Positions 33,968 through 43,600 of a stretch of DNA of 48,085 nt are shown piece after piece. The notes below the pieces were generated by a model. It was not told where the DNA came from. It worked only from the letters and a program-made list of their open reading frames with translations, and searched no databases. The stretch lies in assembly GCA_964443875.1 (NCBI GenBank), contig CAYUET010000019.1, positions 1-48,085 on the forward strand. The letters are read 5' to 3'. This stretch comes from CAYUET01 sp964443875 (GTDB lineage Bacteria > Auribacterota > JAFGBW01). The number at the start of each line of letters is the position of its first letter. The stretch's first letter is position 1. The position numbers and the translations under genes were made by a program.

Positions 33968-35068
33968 TTACATAATCTCAAGCCGGGCTTTTAATGCGCC
34001 CGAACGTTTCATGGCCTGAAAAATGGCAATCATATCGGAAGGTTTTGCCCCGAGTGCCGTAAGGCCTTTGGCAACCTGTCCTATGCTGACGGCTTCATCC
34101 ATCACCAGCATATTGGAATCCGCCTCTTCAGTATCCTTTTCAATATTCCCTTTAGCATCCTTTTTAGGGGTGATCGAAACAGTCAGAGCCCCATGGCTGA
34201 TGGCCACGGAGGAAATTCTCACACTGTCCCCTGTCACAATGGTTCCTGTTCTCTCATTAATAACCACCTTGGCCGGGATGTCATCTTTGACGAGGATCTG
34301 TTCAAGGGATCCGATAAAATTAATGGGATTTAGGCGCTGATCTGAATTCATAAGGACTTCAACAGACCCTCCGTCAATGGCCCTCGCAGACTCCGGAAAA
34401 AGCCTGTTGACGGCGTCTTCAATTCTTGAGGCGGTTGTAAAATCAGGTTCCCTGAGCGCCATGATCACTCTTCCCTCCTTCATGAAAGTCACCGGAACTT
34501 CCTGTTCTACAAATGCCCCGGAAGGGACATGAGCCACCGTGGGATACGAAACAGAAGGCTCGGTTGAAACTAGCCCCCCGATTGAAAGCTGTCCCTGGGC
34601 AACGGCATAGATTTTTCCGTCGGCACCCTGCAGAGGGGTCATGACCAGGGTTCCGCCTTCGAGGGATTTCGCATCCCCTATGGAGGATACGGTGATATCA
34701 ATGCGGTTTCCGGATCTCATAAAAGGCGTCAGCTCAGCGGTCACCAGAACCGCGGCAACGTTCTTTACCTTCACCTCGTTACCCGAAGACTGCAAACCGA
34801 ATTTGGAAAGTTTGGTAGGGGCAATTCCCAGTTTATCCAGCATGTTAGTCAGAGACTGGCTGGTAAAAACGGTCTGACTTTTATCGCCTGTCCCGTTAAG
34901 GCCGACCACCAGTCCGTATCCGAAAAGCTGATTTCCTCTTGCACCCTGGAACTCGACAAGATCCTTCAGACGGATTTCCGGAGCCGCTTCCGCCGCAAAC
35001 TCACCCGAAAACCCCGTGATTCCCAGGAGAAGCACACTTAAAATTTTTATAACCTGTATGGATTTCAT
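33968..35068 (-). CDS. flgI: Flagellar P-ring protein FlgI
   Basis: 366 aa, periplasmic ring around the rod in peptidoglycan. Signal peptide in residues 1-28 (MKSIQVIKILSVLLLGITGFSG). Family hallmarks: IRLKDLVEFQGARGNQLFGYGLVVGLNGTGD, then RSGNRIDITVSSIGDAKSLEGGTL, and near the end MLVMDEAVSIGQVAKGLTALGAKPSDMIAIFQAMKRSGAL. Length normal (Salmonella 365). It lies 12 bases after flgH; the two ring genes indicate an outer membrane. Confidence 0.97.
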   Translation of the reverse strand: MKSIQVIKILSVLLLGITGFSGEFAAEAAPEIRLKDLVEFQGARGNQLFGYGLVVGLNGTGDKSQTVFTSQSLTNMLDKLGIAPTKLSKFGLQSSGNEVKVKNVAAVLVTAELTPFMRSGNRIDITVSSIGDAKSLEGGTLVMTPLQGADGKIYAVAQGQLSIGGLVSTEPSVSYPTVAHVPSGAFVEQEVPVTFMKEGRVIMALREPDFTTASRIEDAVNRLFPESARAIDGGSVEVLMNSDQRLNPINFIGSLEQILVKDDIPAKVVINERTGTIVTGDSVRISSVAISHGALTVSITPKKDAKGNIEKDTEEADSNMLVMDEAVSIGQVAKGLTALGAKPSDMIAIFQAMKRSGALKARLEIM

Positions 35069-35080
35069 CTTTTTCCCCCT

Positions 35081-35746
35081 TTAAAAACCTATAAAATCCC
35101 AGACCCGTTTTAAAAGTCCCACCTTCCTGTAACGGCTGATGGGTCCTTTTTCATCAAATTCAATTTTTGCATCGGCAAGATTTTTGGACTGAATCGTATT
35201 ATCCGCGCTGATATCCTCCGGGCGCACAATCCCGGAAATGACTATATGTCTTTCCTGGCCGTCGACTTTCAGCATCCGTTTTCCCTCCAGGATGAAATTC
35301 CCGTTGGGAAGCACCTCAATAATCATGGCGCTGATCGTCCCCATCATTTTATCCGAACTTGAAAGGGTGCCGTCGCCCTCAAAATCATTCTGGGAGGACC
35401 AGTTTGATTCGGGAAGAGTGCCGTTATGGAGGCCCAGGCGCGATCCCGTATACTTGCGGGTCCAGTAAAGAGGATCCGTCGCCGTGGTTGGAGTCGCGGC
35501 GGCGGCATAAAACAGGCTCTTTATTTTTGCGGTTAATGAAGAATCTTTTTTCAGTGCGGTTGACCCTTTTTGAGCCGTATTGGAAGCTTCTGAAATCGTG
35601 ATGATAATGATATCCCCCACCGTCCTGGCTCTCTTGTCTGTAAAGATGGAGGCGGTCAAAGGATTGGAAGCCATAAAAAGAGAATCCCCGTAACCCAGAG
35701 GCATGACCAGGCAGAGGATTAACAGCAGATAAATATTTTTTTTCAT
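35081..35746 (-). CDS. flgH: Flagellar L-ring protein FlgH, apparently without lipobox
   Basis: 221 aa. Forms the bushing ring in the outer membrane. Core: SIFTDKRARTVGDIIIITISEASNTAQKG, then the later LPNGNFILEGKRMLKVDGQERHIVISGIVRPEDI, diagnostic for FlgH. The N-terminus is MKKNIYLLLILCLVMPLGYGDS: a signal peptide, but no Cys where the lipobox Cys of Salmonella FlgH would be; the only Cys is inside the hydrophobic core with Leu before it. It may be an ordinary secreted form. Its ATG overlaps the flgA stop (TAATG), so both are coupled. Confidence 0.95.
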   Translation of the reverse strand: MKKNIYLLLILCLVMPLGYGDSLFMASNPLTASIFTDKRARTVGDIIIITISEASNTAQKGSTALKKDSSLTAKIKSLFYAAAATPTTATDPLYWTRKYTGSRLGLHNGTLPESNWSSQNDFEGDGTLSSSDKMMGTISAMIIEVLPNGNFILEGKRMLKVDGQERHIVISGIVRPEDISADNTIQSKNLADAKIEFDEKGPISRYRKVGLLKRVWDFIGF

Positions 35747-36992
35747 TATTGCACCCTCACTGTATCTGTATTTTCCACAATCCCCACGACAAGCAGGTCA
35801 CTTTCGAGATTTTTAGCCCGGATCATTTCCCCTTTACGTCCGTTTTCAAGGGCCTTCCCTCGGGTCTTTAGGGTCATTCCCTCAATCTGACACACCAGTT
35901 CCACGATATGTCCTTTTTTGACCAGAAGAGGAAAATCAAGCCATTTACCAAGAAACGCGGTTCCCTTGGAAATATTGCGTACAGAACTTTTTCCGACAAT
36001 CCTTTCCGGATTCAAATCAGACAGGGAAGGATCCAGGGTGATATCCCGGAGTTCCTGGCAGATATCCTCCAGACGGATAATTTCCTTTTTTCCGATGTTT
36101 CTGGAGGCAACCCAGACTTTTCCATACACTTTCACTGAAAAAGACAAATTGAGAGAGCGGACAATTTTATCCTCCTGAATAAGATTCAGTTTTAAAGAGA
36201 CGCTTCCGGCCGATGATTTTCCCGCTTCCATAAAACAATACCGNNNNNNNNNNCTTCTAAAATGACCGCAGGAATGGAGGTTTTAAACTCAATCACGGTA
36301 TTTTTCTCATTCCATCCCATCCGTTCATAAAGAAATTCACGGGCTTTTTTCAGCAGGATCTCCTGATGAATAACAAGGCCGGGGGTGGTAACGACCGTAT
36401 TTTCATTGGAGGAAAAACGGAGAACAGTCAGATCAATATTATTTTTTCTTAAAAGCCGGTAGATCTCGGTCTGAGTAATGACTTTCTTCATTCCCGGGGA
36501 AGGCGTTTTCACGATCTCAATCCCGCCCAGACTCTCGAGCAGATTCGGGTCCTCTGTTCTGATCACGGCAATATCCTTTAATAAAACCATTGCGGATTTC
36601 TTGTAACAGACCCTTTCCTTCAGATGAATTTCCGTGTATCCGGGTGCCGCTTCTTCGGTTAGCCCCAGAGCCACCTGGATGCGCTCCGGCCCGCTTATTC
36701 TCATGCTCTCCATGGAAACACGGTTCTGTTTAAGCGTTCGGAGAATATCAGAGCGTGTAAAATAGCGGCCCGCTCCCTTAAAGGGAATGGTACCCACCCG
36801 CATATTCTTCAGATCATCCCCGAATTTGGAATCGTCGGTAATAACCTCTGCAAGATCCTTCAGATAAACCTGGTAATCCGAGACCCGAGCAGAATCCTTA
36901 AGGCAGAGCTCAAAAAAGACCAGGGGTTTGCCTGCGGCTTCCATGGAGCAGATCAGGCAGAAGATAAAAATGGGGATGATTTTATTCTTCAT
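35746..36992 (-). CDS. flgA: P-ring chaperone FlgA, interrupted by an assembly gap
   Basis: FlgA is the periplasmic chaperone for P-ring assembly. Two open parts in different frames meet at 10 N. The 5' part (36992 down to 36254) has a signal peptide (MKNKIIPIFIFCLICSMEAAG) and a long N-terminal region with SGPERIQVALGL. The 3' part (below 36243 to 35746) holds the SAF/FlgA C-terminal domain: KVWVASRNIGKKEIIRLEDI, PERIVGKSSVRNISKGTAFL, VLVKKGHIVELVCQIEGM-like and VVGIVENTDTVRV. The real gene is probably one frame of about 415 aa; the gap must hold 1 base more than a multiple of 3 longer (for example 8 or 11) for the frames to join. Larger than enterobacterial FlgA (219). Confidence 0.88.
36244..36253. 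other. Run of 10 N: scaffolding gap
   Basis: The only ambiguous bases in the window. Ten N is a customary fixed placeholder, so the true distance is unknown. It splits flgA and shifts its frame. Confidence 0.97.
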
Positions 36993-36996
36993 GGAA

Positions 36997-37779
36997 TTAC
37001 CTCAGATTGGATGCCGTCTGGAGCATCTGATCGCCGACGCTTATGGCTTTGGAATTCATTTCATAGGCTCTTTGCGCCAGAATCAGATTCACCATTTCTT
37101 CAACGATCTGCACATTGCTCAGTTCCAGAAAACCCTGGGTAATCTGGCCGACGCCGTTCATTCCGGCTGTTCCCACAGTCGCAGATCCGGAGGCCGGTGT
37201 TTCCGTATACAGGTTTTTTCCAACAGCCTTAAGCCCCTGGGGGTTGGAAAAAGTGGCGAGCTGAATGGTTCCCACATTGGTTGACGCCCCGCCCTGATCA
37301 ATGCAGGAAACCGTACCATCGCTTCCGATGGTGGTTGAAACAGTGCCTGTAGGAATGGTAATGCTGGGAATCAGCTGAAACCCGTCATTGGTGACAATCT
37401 GTCCGTTGGAATCGACCTTGAAGGCACCGTCACGGCTGTAGGCCGTACTTCCATCCGGCATGGAGATCTGATAAAAACCCTCCCCTTCAATCGCAAAATC
37501 AAAAGTATTGCCGGTGTTCACAAAATCCCCCTGCTTGAAAATCTTGGCAACGCTGACCGGATGACTTCCCATACCGACATTCACACCCGTGGGAACCGTA
37601 GATCCGGAGACAAATTCAGCTCCGGCCGGCCGCAGTTCCTGATAAAGAAGATCCTGAAAATCGACCCTGTTTTTCTTAAATCCATTGGTATTCACATTGG
37701 CGATGTTGTTGGCGATCGTATCCACATACATCTGCTGACCAATCATACCTGTTGAAGCTGTAAATAGTGCCGGTATCAT
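36997..37779 (-). CDS. flgG: Flagellar distal rod protein FlgG
   Basis: 260 aa, the normal length. Builds the distal rod that crosses periplasm and outer membrane. N-terminus IPALFTASTGMIGQQMYVDTIANNIANVNTNGFKKNRVDFQDLLYQ (read as the rod/hook motif), DFAIEGEGFYQISMPDG in D1, and C-terminus LSNVQIVEEMVNLILAQRAYEMNSKAI followed by DQMLQTASNLR, all diagnostic for FlgG. A clear AGGAGG lies before the ATG. It is 55 bases behind flgF and 4 before flgA. Confidence 0.97.
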   Translation of the reverse strand: MIPALFTASTGMIGQQMYVDTIANNIANVNTNGFKKNRVDFQDLLYQELRPAGAEFVSGSTVPTGVNVGMGSHPVSVAKIFKQGDFVNTGNTFDFAIEGEGFYQISMPDGSTAYSRDGAFKVDSNGQIVTNDGFQLIPSITIPTGTVSTTIGSDGTVSCIDQGGASTNVGTIQLATFSNPQGLKAVGKNLYTETPASGSATVGTAGMNGVGQITQGFLELSNVQIVEEMVNLILAQRAYEMNSKAISVGDQMLQTASNLR

Positions 37780-37834
37780 TAGCAGGCCTCCTTATGACGA
37801 TTATAATAATAATTGCTGTTCATTGTTTTCCCCC

Positions 37835-38620
37835 TTAATCGACCACTGCCGAAATATAGCTTTGTAAATTTTTATACATCTGCTTAAGCGAATTGGAATT
37901 CGAATCATAGAGTCTCTGATTGTACATCATGTCCACCATGCTCTCCACGACATTGGCATTCGACAATTCCGCATATCCCTGACGGAGTTTCGCCTCACCT
38001 GTAACAAGTCCGGCATCCTCCTCCCCGTTTTTCCAGAGTCCATAGCCCTGACGTTCCAGTTTTTCAGGACTCGCAAAATTGATGATTCCGATTTTCTGCA
38101 GCATGATTTTGGAGGTGGGTTTGGTTGAATAATCCCAGACATAAAGCGTTCCATCCTCCTCTACTCCCAGTTTTCTCTGCGCATCTGCAATGGCCGGATC
38201 AAGCATGATTTTTTCACCATTGATATTTAAAACGCTGTATCCGTCTTTTGTCACTAAAGCCCCCTCGTTATTAACTCTTAACGTAAGATTACGTGTGTAG
38301 TAGGTCCCATTGCCGGTATCCACAGCCACAAACCCGTCACCTTCAAGCGCCACATCTCCGGGATCTCCTGAATAATGAAGAGCTCCCTGAGAAAAATTGG
38401 TAACGCCCTGAACAATATCGATTCCGGAAGCGAGATCCGATTGGGCAAAAGGATTAAGTTTGGATACTTCTGAAGCTAAATCCATGTCAAAAGAATGAAA
38501 GAGCACTTCCTGCTTCTTATAACCGTTGACATTGGCATTCGTAATGTTGTCCGTGATATGATTCATGGCGATCGCCTGAGTGACCATTCCTGTTGCCGAT
38601 GAATAAAAGCCTGATTGCAT
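37835..38620 (-). CDS. flgF: Flagellar proximal rod protein FlgF
   Basis: 261 aa. N-terminus SGFYSSATGMVTQAIAMNHI, then DNITNANVNGYKKQEVLFHS, D1 VALEGDGFVAVDTGNG, C-terminus AELSNANVVESMVDMMYNQRLYDSNSNSL. The motif order is FlgF/FlgG; the first-gene position before flgG and the less conserved ends favour FlgF. It is the first gene of the minus-strand operon, with a sigma54 promoter 32 bases upstream of the ATG and a GGAGG-like ribosome site. FlgF sits between FlgB/C and FlgG in the rod. Confidence 0.93.
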   Translation of the reverse strand: MQSGFYSSATGMVTQAIAMNHITDNITNANVNGYKKQEVLFHSFDMDLASEVSKLNPFAQSDLASGIDIVQGVTNFSQGALHYSGDPGDVALEGDGFVAVDTGNGTYYTRNLTLRVNNEGALVTKDGYSVLNINGEKIMLDPAIADAQRKLGVEEDGTLYVWDYSTKPTSKIMLQKIGIINFASPEKLERQGYGLWKNGEEDAGLVTGEAKLRQGYAELSNANVVESMVDMMYNQRLYDSNSNSLKQMYKNLQSYISAVVD

Positions 38621-38652
38621 AACCTTTTACCTCCCTTATGCCGTTTTATTAA

Positions 38653-38668
38653 AGCAAAGGGTATGCCA
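38653..38668 (-). promoter_or_regulatory. Sigma54 (-24/-12) promoter of the flgF-csrA operon
   Basis: Read on the minus strand, TGGCATACCCTTTGCT fits TGGCAYRNNNNTTGCW at every fixed base. The distance to the flgF ATG is 32 bases, the same as at fliK. The 369-bp gap 38621-38989 holds this and the diverging pilin-operon site and no convincing gene. Confidence 0.87.
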
Positions 38669-38947
38669 CTCAAAAAAACAAAGACAAATAAAGACACAAT
38701 ACACTTAAATACAATTAATTACAAATCACACCAACCTGAATTCCGATTCCCAATTCAAATAAAAAACAGGAAATTTTTGCCTATAAAGAAATTGGACAGC
38801 CCAAGTTCAAATTTGTGCAGGAACCCTCAAATTTTTGGAGAGATAAAACAGAGTCAGAACATATAAATCCATTTTTCAGACAAAAAGAACCCTTTAAAAT
38901 CAGGTTTAAGCACTAAATTTAAATAAAACAGTATCCATTTAAAAAAA

Positions 38948-38963
38948 CGGTACGAAAATTGCT
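38948..38963 (+). promoter_or_regulatory. Sigma54-like (-24/-12) site of the pilin-type operon
   Basis: CGGTACGAAAATTGCT has GG and GC at the exact 10-base spacing and TTGCT complete, with two mismatches (C for T at position 1, T for C at position 4). It lies 26 bases before the ATG at 38990; AAAAGGGGAAA follows as ribosome site. Confidence 0.55.
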
Positions 38964-38989
38964 TTTAAAAAACCCAAAAGGGGAAACAT

Positions 38990-39976
38990 ATGAAAAATAA
39001 ATTACGCAATAAAAAAGCAATGACCCTGGTAGAGGTCATGGTTGCATCAACGATTTTTGCCTTTGCTTTCGGTGCCTTGATGATTGGTGAACGTTCCGCA
39101 CGGATTAACCTTGAAAAAAGTTTAATCCGTTTTATTTCTCTTCAATATGCCCAGGGACTTTTAGAAGCCATTCAAAGCTATCCATTTGATAATCCCGATA
39201 AATACAAACATTCAGAAGACCCAGTCAACACCGATGCTCATAGCGCTTTTCTGCTGCATCCCCTCACTCTGCCCGATTACGACACAGATACGAGCGGTAT
39301 TTATGATGATGATGATAAACTTGTTGAAACGCTTACAGAAGAACAATTGGGTTTGCGCTATCATCCCACAACAATACCGAGCGGAGCGACATCCAGTGAT
39401 CCCTTTACAAGATCCTCATCCCTTGAGAACAATATTTCACTTTTAGGCCCTGAAACCAACAACGTCAGCAGCAGTGCGGATCTCAGTAAGGGTTTTTACA
39501 GAATCAATACGACAGAGAGGGAAATGAATGTTTTTTCAAATGCCGGAAAAGGGCAGGAAAAATACTTCTTCATGGATGATGTGGATGATTTTGACGGATA
39601 CAGGGAAATCCGCACCATTCTTCCGGATCAGGGGATTGATGTCACCTTCGATGTTTCCCTTTCCGGAGTATTCGGAAATCAGACCAATTATACCTATCCC
39701 ATTACAAATAATGGCACAGCAACTATAAACCAGGCGAAATTTTCCATCATGCAGTATCTCTCCCTGGCCAATATTTTAACCCTGGCCCCCTCATTATCCG
39801 GCGCTGCGGATCCGCTTTCAGAAAATGAAAAAATGGCCTATGGGTATTATAGCTGCATGTTATTTAAAAAAATCACCGTTAAAGGAACCTGGGAATATCC
39901 CAAAGGATCCGGAAAAATGTATTCAATCGTCTTGGATGGCGGAAAAATCAGCAACTACAAGAAGAGTATCATATGA
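38990..39976 (+). CDS. Prepilin-like protein, PilV type
   Basis: 328 aa. Type III prepilin signal: a short basic leader MKNKLRNKKA, then MTLVEVMVASTIFAFAFGAL, with Glu at mature position 5 and the hydrophobic helix that packs in the pilus core. Residue -1 is Ala, not the usual Gly; pre-pilin peptidases accept it less often. The globular part contains DDDDKLVETL, ISLLGPETNNVSSS and DDVDDFDGYREIRT, and I see no disulfide pair. First gene of three: the 39973 gene overlaps its stop (ATGA). Order and helix pattern resemble PilV-PilW-PilX minor pilins. Exported via the pilus machine; other pilus genes are not in the window. Confidence 0.82.
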   Translation: MKNKLRNKKAMTLVEVMVASTIFAFAFGALMIGERSARINLEKSLIRFISLQYAQGLLEAIQSYPFDNPDKYKHSEDPVNTDAHSAFLLHPLTLPDYDTDTSGIYDDDDKLVETLTEEQLGLRYHPTTIPSGATSSDPFTRSSSLENNISLLGPETNNVSSSADLSKGFYRINTTEREMNVFSNAGKGQEKYFFMDDVDDFDGYREIRTILPDQGIDVTFDVSLSGVFGNQTNYTYPITNNGTATINQAKFSIMQYLSLANILTLAPSLSGAADPLSENEKMAYGYYSCMLFKKITVKGTWEYPKGSGKMYSIVLDGGKISNYKKSII

Positions 39977-40602
39977 AAAAACAGAATAAAAAGGCCTTCA
40001 CTTTTGTTGAAATGATGGTGGTCGTAACCATTCTCTCAGTGATGTTTATCAGCATTATTACAGGATCATTACAGATAGGAAAAAATCTGGACAGAACAAG
40101 AAATTTGATTACCGCAAGAAATGAAATCGCCGTATTCAGTCAGAGCCTGTATGTTTTCACCAATAAATCGTACGGGGCGTATTTCACGGACAGCAGCGGA
40201 AACTTTATTGATTATATCGCCACTTATAAAGAATATCATGCGGATGATGCTAAAAAATTGAATTATAACATTCTTTGTTTTGAGGCAAATTCAGACAATA
40301 CCCAGACAGGACAATTGATTTATCATCCTGATACCCGCATAATCTCCTGGGTAAGTAAAAACGGAAAATCTCAAGACATACTTACAGAGGTTTACCCTCC
40401 TGATTATAAAGACGACTCAAATAAAGGTACTGCCCCCATATTTAAACTGCCTCATTTAAACAAACTCTATGATGAAACCACTTCACCGGACAGACCCAGG
40501 TTTGTGGTCATTGAATTCACAAAGGTGATTGATGCACCCAATATCACAAAAAAATTAACAATTCCTGTAAAATTAATGCTTCAGATCGGCATTGTCAAAT
40601 AA
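39973..40602 (+). CDS. Prepilin-like protein, PilW type
   Basis: 209 aa. Leader MKKQNKKA, then FTFVEMMVVVTILSVMFISI: Phe at mature position 1 and Glu at 5, Ala at -1 as in the upstream gene. The globular domain has YVFTNKSYGAYFTDSSG and PRFVVIEFTKVIDAP-type strands. Size and place fit a PilW/GspJ-like minor (pseudo)pilin. It starts inside the stop of the preceding gene and is followed by the giant third gene 16 bases later (its own annotated start at 40619). Type IV pilus versus type II secretion cannot be decided from this gene alone. Confidence 0.82.
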   Translation: MKKQNKKAFTFVEMMVVVTILSVMFISIITGSLQIGKNLDRTRNLITARNEIAVFSQSLYVFTNKSYGAYFTDSSGNFIDYIATYKEYHADDAKKLNYNILCFEANSDNTQTGQLIYHPDTRIISWVSKNGKSQDILTEVYPPDYKDDSNKGTAPIFKLPHLNKLYDETTSPDRPRFVVIEFTKVIDAPNITKKLTIPVKLMLQIGIVK

Positions 40603-40618
40603 CAGAAGGAACAAAAAA

Positions 40619-43600
40619 ATGAAGCAGTCAAAAAAAATAAATTCAGGTTCAGTGCTTGTGGTGACTCTTATCTCTATTGCTGTGGGGGCCACGCTGGTTG
40701 GCTCATTGATGAAATACAGCTCTCAGGATTATTCCTCCATAGAAAAAGAAATAGGGCACACAAAAGCCTCTGAAACATTAAAACTCGCCATGATTATTTA
40801 TAACTCTTCCGTGGAGGGAGAAGAACTGACTACCGCACAACTCAACACGGTTAAAACCCTGATTGGAGGCGGGGGAAGTGACACCCCCATCTTCGGTAAA
40901 ACCTCCGGCGGCACCCCTTCAAGCATCCCCGGATTTGAAGATTATTCTGTTCTATGGGAAACATCTGTCTCTACCCTTGAAAATACAATGACACCTCCCA
41001 TAGACTCCAAGGGCTTCTGGTATTTTGAAGGGACTCAGACCAATACGGTTAAATCGACCCTTTCAGGCGACAATGTCCCGGCCATCAGAAACAATTCCCA
41101 TGCCCGTTATACGAGCAATAATCTGATTCAGGTCATACCGGTTTTCAGCATGCTTTCCTTTTATGAAAAAGACTGGGAAATTTCAGCCCATTATGAAAGC
41201 GCCCAGCTCATCGGGCACATTCACACCAACGGAAGTATTTTCGTTGATTGCCGCGATTCAAGTAATGACCGGGTCAGTTTTCATGGCCTTCAGAATTATC
41301 CGATACTGACCTGTAACCAGTATGTTTATCGAAGGGGCCGCAATGGCGCCACCTCCTATTACAAATTCGGCACACAGGCGAATGCTGGTCTGGATTTTTA
41401 CGTATACAATGACTCAAAATTCAATTCCCTGATCAGCGCAAGCGATTTTAATTATACCAAGGAAACAAGCAGAATATTCACCAGAGACATGACCCCTGAC
41501 TTTACGGTTTATGAGGAGAAGCCCGCTTCTTCCGACACAGGCCTTGAACCTGAATATCGCAGGTTCGGGGAAGGAGATGTTGATACGACCTATGGGTATG
41601 CCTTCACAGGCAAAAGCAAAATCACCCCAACAGACACTTTTGATGCCGCGAGAACCCCCTCAGGGACTTATGGGGTCATTCAGTGGGATTCGGCTGATGA
41701 AGATAAAAAACTGAACCTCTCCGATTCAATCAACCCCTATCAATATATTGAGGATATTCAGTATCAGAACACCCCTGACACCCAGTCTTATTCACCCAGA
41801 GCCTCCAATTATCTGGAAGACTCTTCCATGAATAACAGGATTGCGGCTCAGGCCTTCAATTCTATTGCCCCTCTTGTCATACGTGATGGAGTCGCCTATT
41901 ACAGGACAAAGCCGGGGGGAGATCTCCATCCTGTCATGGGTCTTTTAACCACAAATGCGAGTTTTTATCCTTCAAGCACTCATCCGGAAAGAAAACGCTA
42001 TGCCGATCTAAGGTGGTATGGATGGTTCGGAATGAATGAAGCAGGTTCAGAACCCACCCCCTCCAATCCGGCCCGCTGGCATTTTCCTATTAAAAGCGTT
42101 ACGTTTAATGCCACAAAAGATATAAACAACGCGGGTTCTGCAAGCAATTCAGCAGAGGGAAGCGCAGTTGCTTTTACATTCAGAAGCGCTGATATTCATA
42201 ATCCGGTTACCGACGGAGTAAGGGACGGATCAGGCAATGTTGTAGCCCCCAAATGGATCCGGACAGACATTGATATGACAGGCCTGAATGGTTATCCGCC
42301 ATCGGATAACACCGCTCAAGCGACTCAGGCCGCTGTTGACACTGCGACAGGGGCGGGAATAGGCATGTTTAATGTTTCCTATCCGACAATAGACGGCGAC
42401 AATTATGAAAGGTATGACCCGGTGAGAGTGGGCTACAATGTCGTTAAGTCAGAAATCCGAAAGCTTTATAATGCATGCCATATTTATACCTCCGCACATG
42501 ATGGTACCCGTATGCTTAACAAAGACTTTTCAGATCCCGGGGCTGAAAAAGCTCCGGATATCTGGGGAACAGGTGCAAATAGTATGCAGGATGATGACGG
42601 CGTGGATTATGATAATGCCGATGGGGATTCTGATGATACAACAGGGAAAGATTATTCTTCTTTCTGGAATGATGACGGTGCGCAAATTACAGGTTTTGAA
42701 TACATGCGTTTTGTGATTAGAACCCCCACAAGCACATCCCTTCGTATTCATGAAATAGAATTCAGAGACGCCTCGAACAGCACTAATTATCCTGTTTCCG
42801 CAATGACCAGTGATACAGGCCCTTCTCCGCTCAATGCAACGGCAAGTTCAGGAAGCAATGTGTATAAGGTTTTTGATAACATAAATAATTCAACCTCAAA
42901 TTACTGGACCCCCAGCGCTGCTGCCTCAGGAAGCCCGGCGATCCACTGGATAAAAATAAAACTGGAGAAAGGGATTTTACCAAACAGAATCACGGTCTAT
43001 GCGACAAGAAAGACATCAGGCAGCCCCACTTTTAACGGCCCCACATCTTTTTATGTGGAAGGAAGCACAACCGGAGCCTTCACCGGAGAACAAACTCAGC
43101 TTACAGGAAATTTAACACCTTCAAGCTGGTCAACCTCTTCTGTTGTTTCCCAGAACTTCTCGACTCTCTCCTATACCTTTACCCCTCCCTCCCCTAAATA
43201 TTATCAGTACCAGCGTGATCAAAGCACCACCAATACAGATGCCTCCGCCGGAACGCTCTCTCTTGGAAGCACTGAAGATGCAACACCCAAAATTGAATTA
43301 TTCCCCATACGACACAAATCCTTATGTGATACCGGAACAGACCCAACCGCAATGACCGATTGGTATATCTACAGATCAACCTTACCTTTATGCGATCGCA
43401 CTCTGCAAATGCCCGCCACCAGAAACGCCTTAACAGATGTCCCCACCTCCTCAACCCGCAAATCCAATTTTGGATATGGAATAAACTTCCCTAACTGGCT
43501 CACGCTTGCGTGTAATGCACCGGAAATGCTTGCAAGGAAAAGCAGCAGCGCAGTCACTTTTGAAACTCCTGATAAAGGTTTCAGCTATTATGCAGGGGAC

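Noticed and set aside
38615..38866. 83-aa plus-strand frame between flgF and the pilin-type operon
   Set aside because: Overlaps the sigma54 promoter region, no ribosome site and no recognisable protein pattern.
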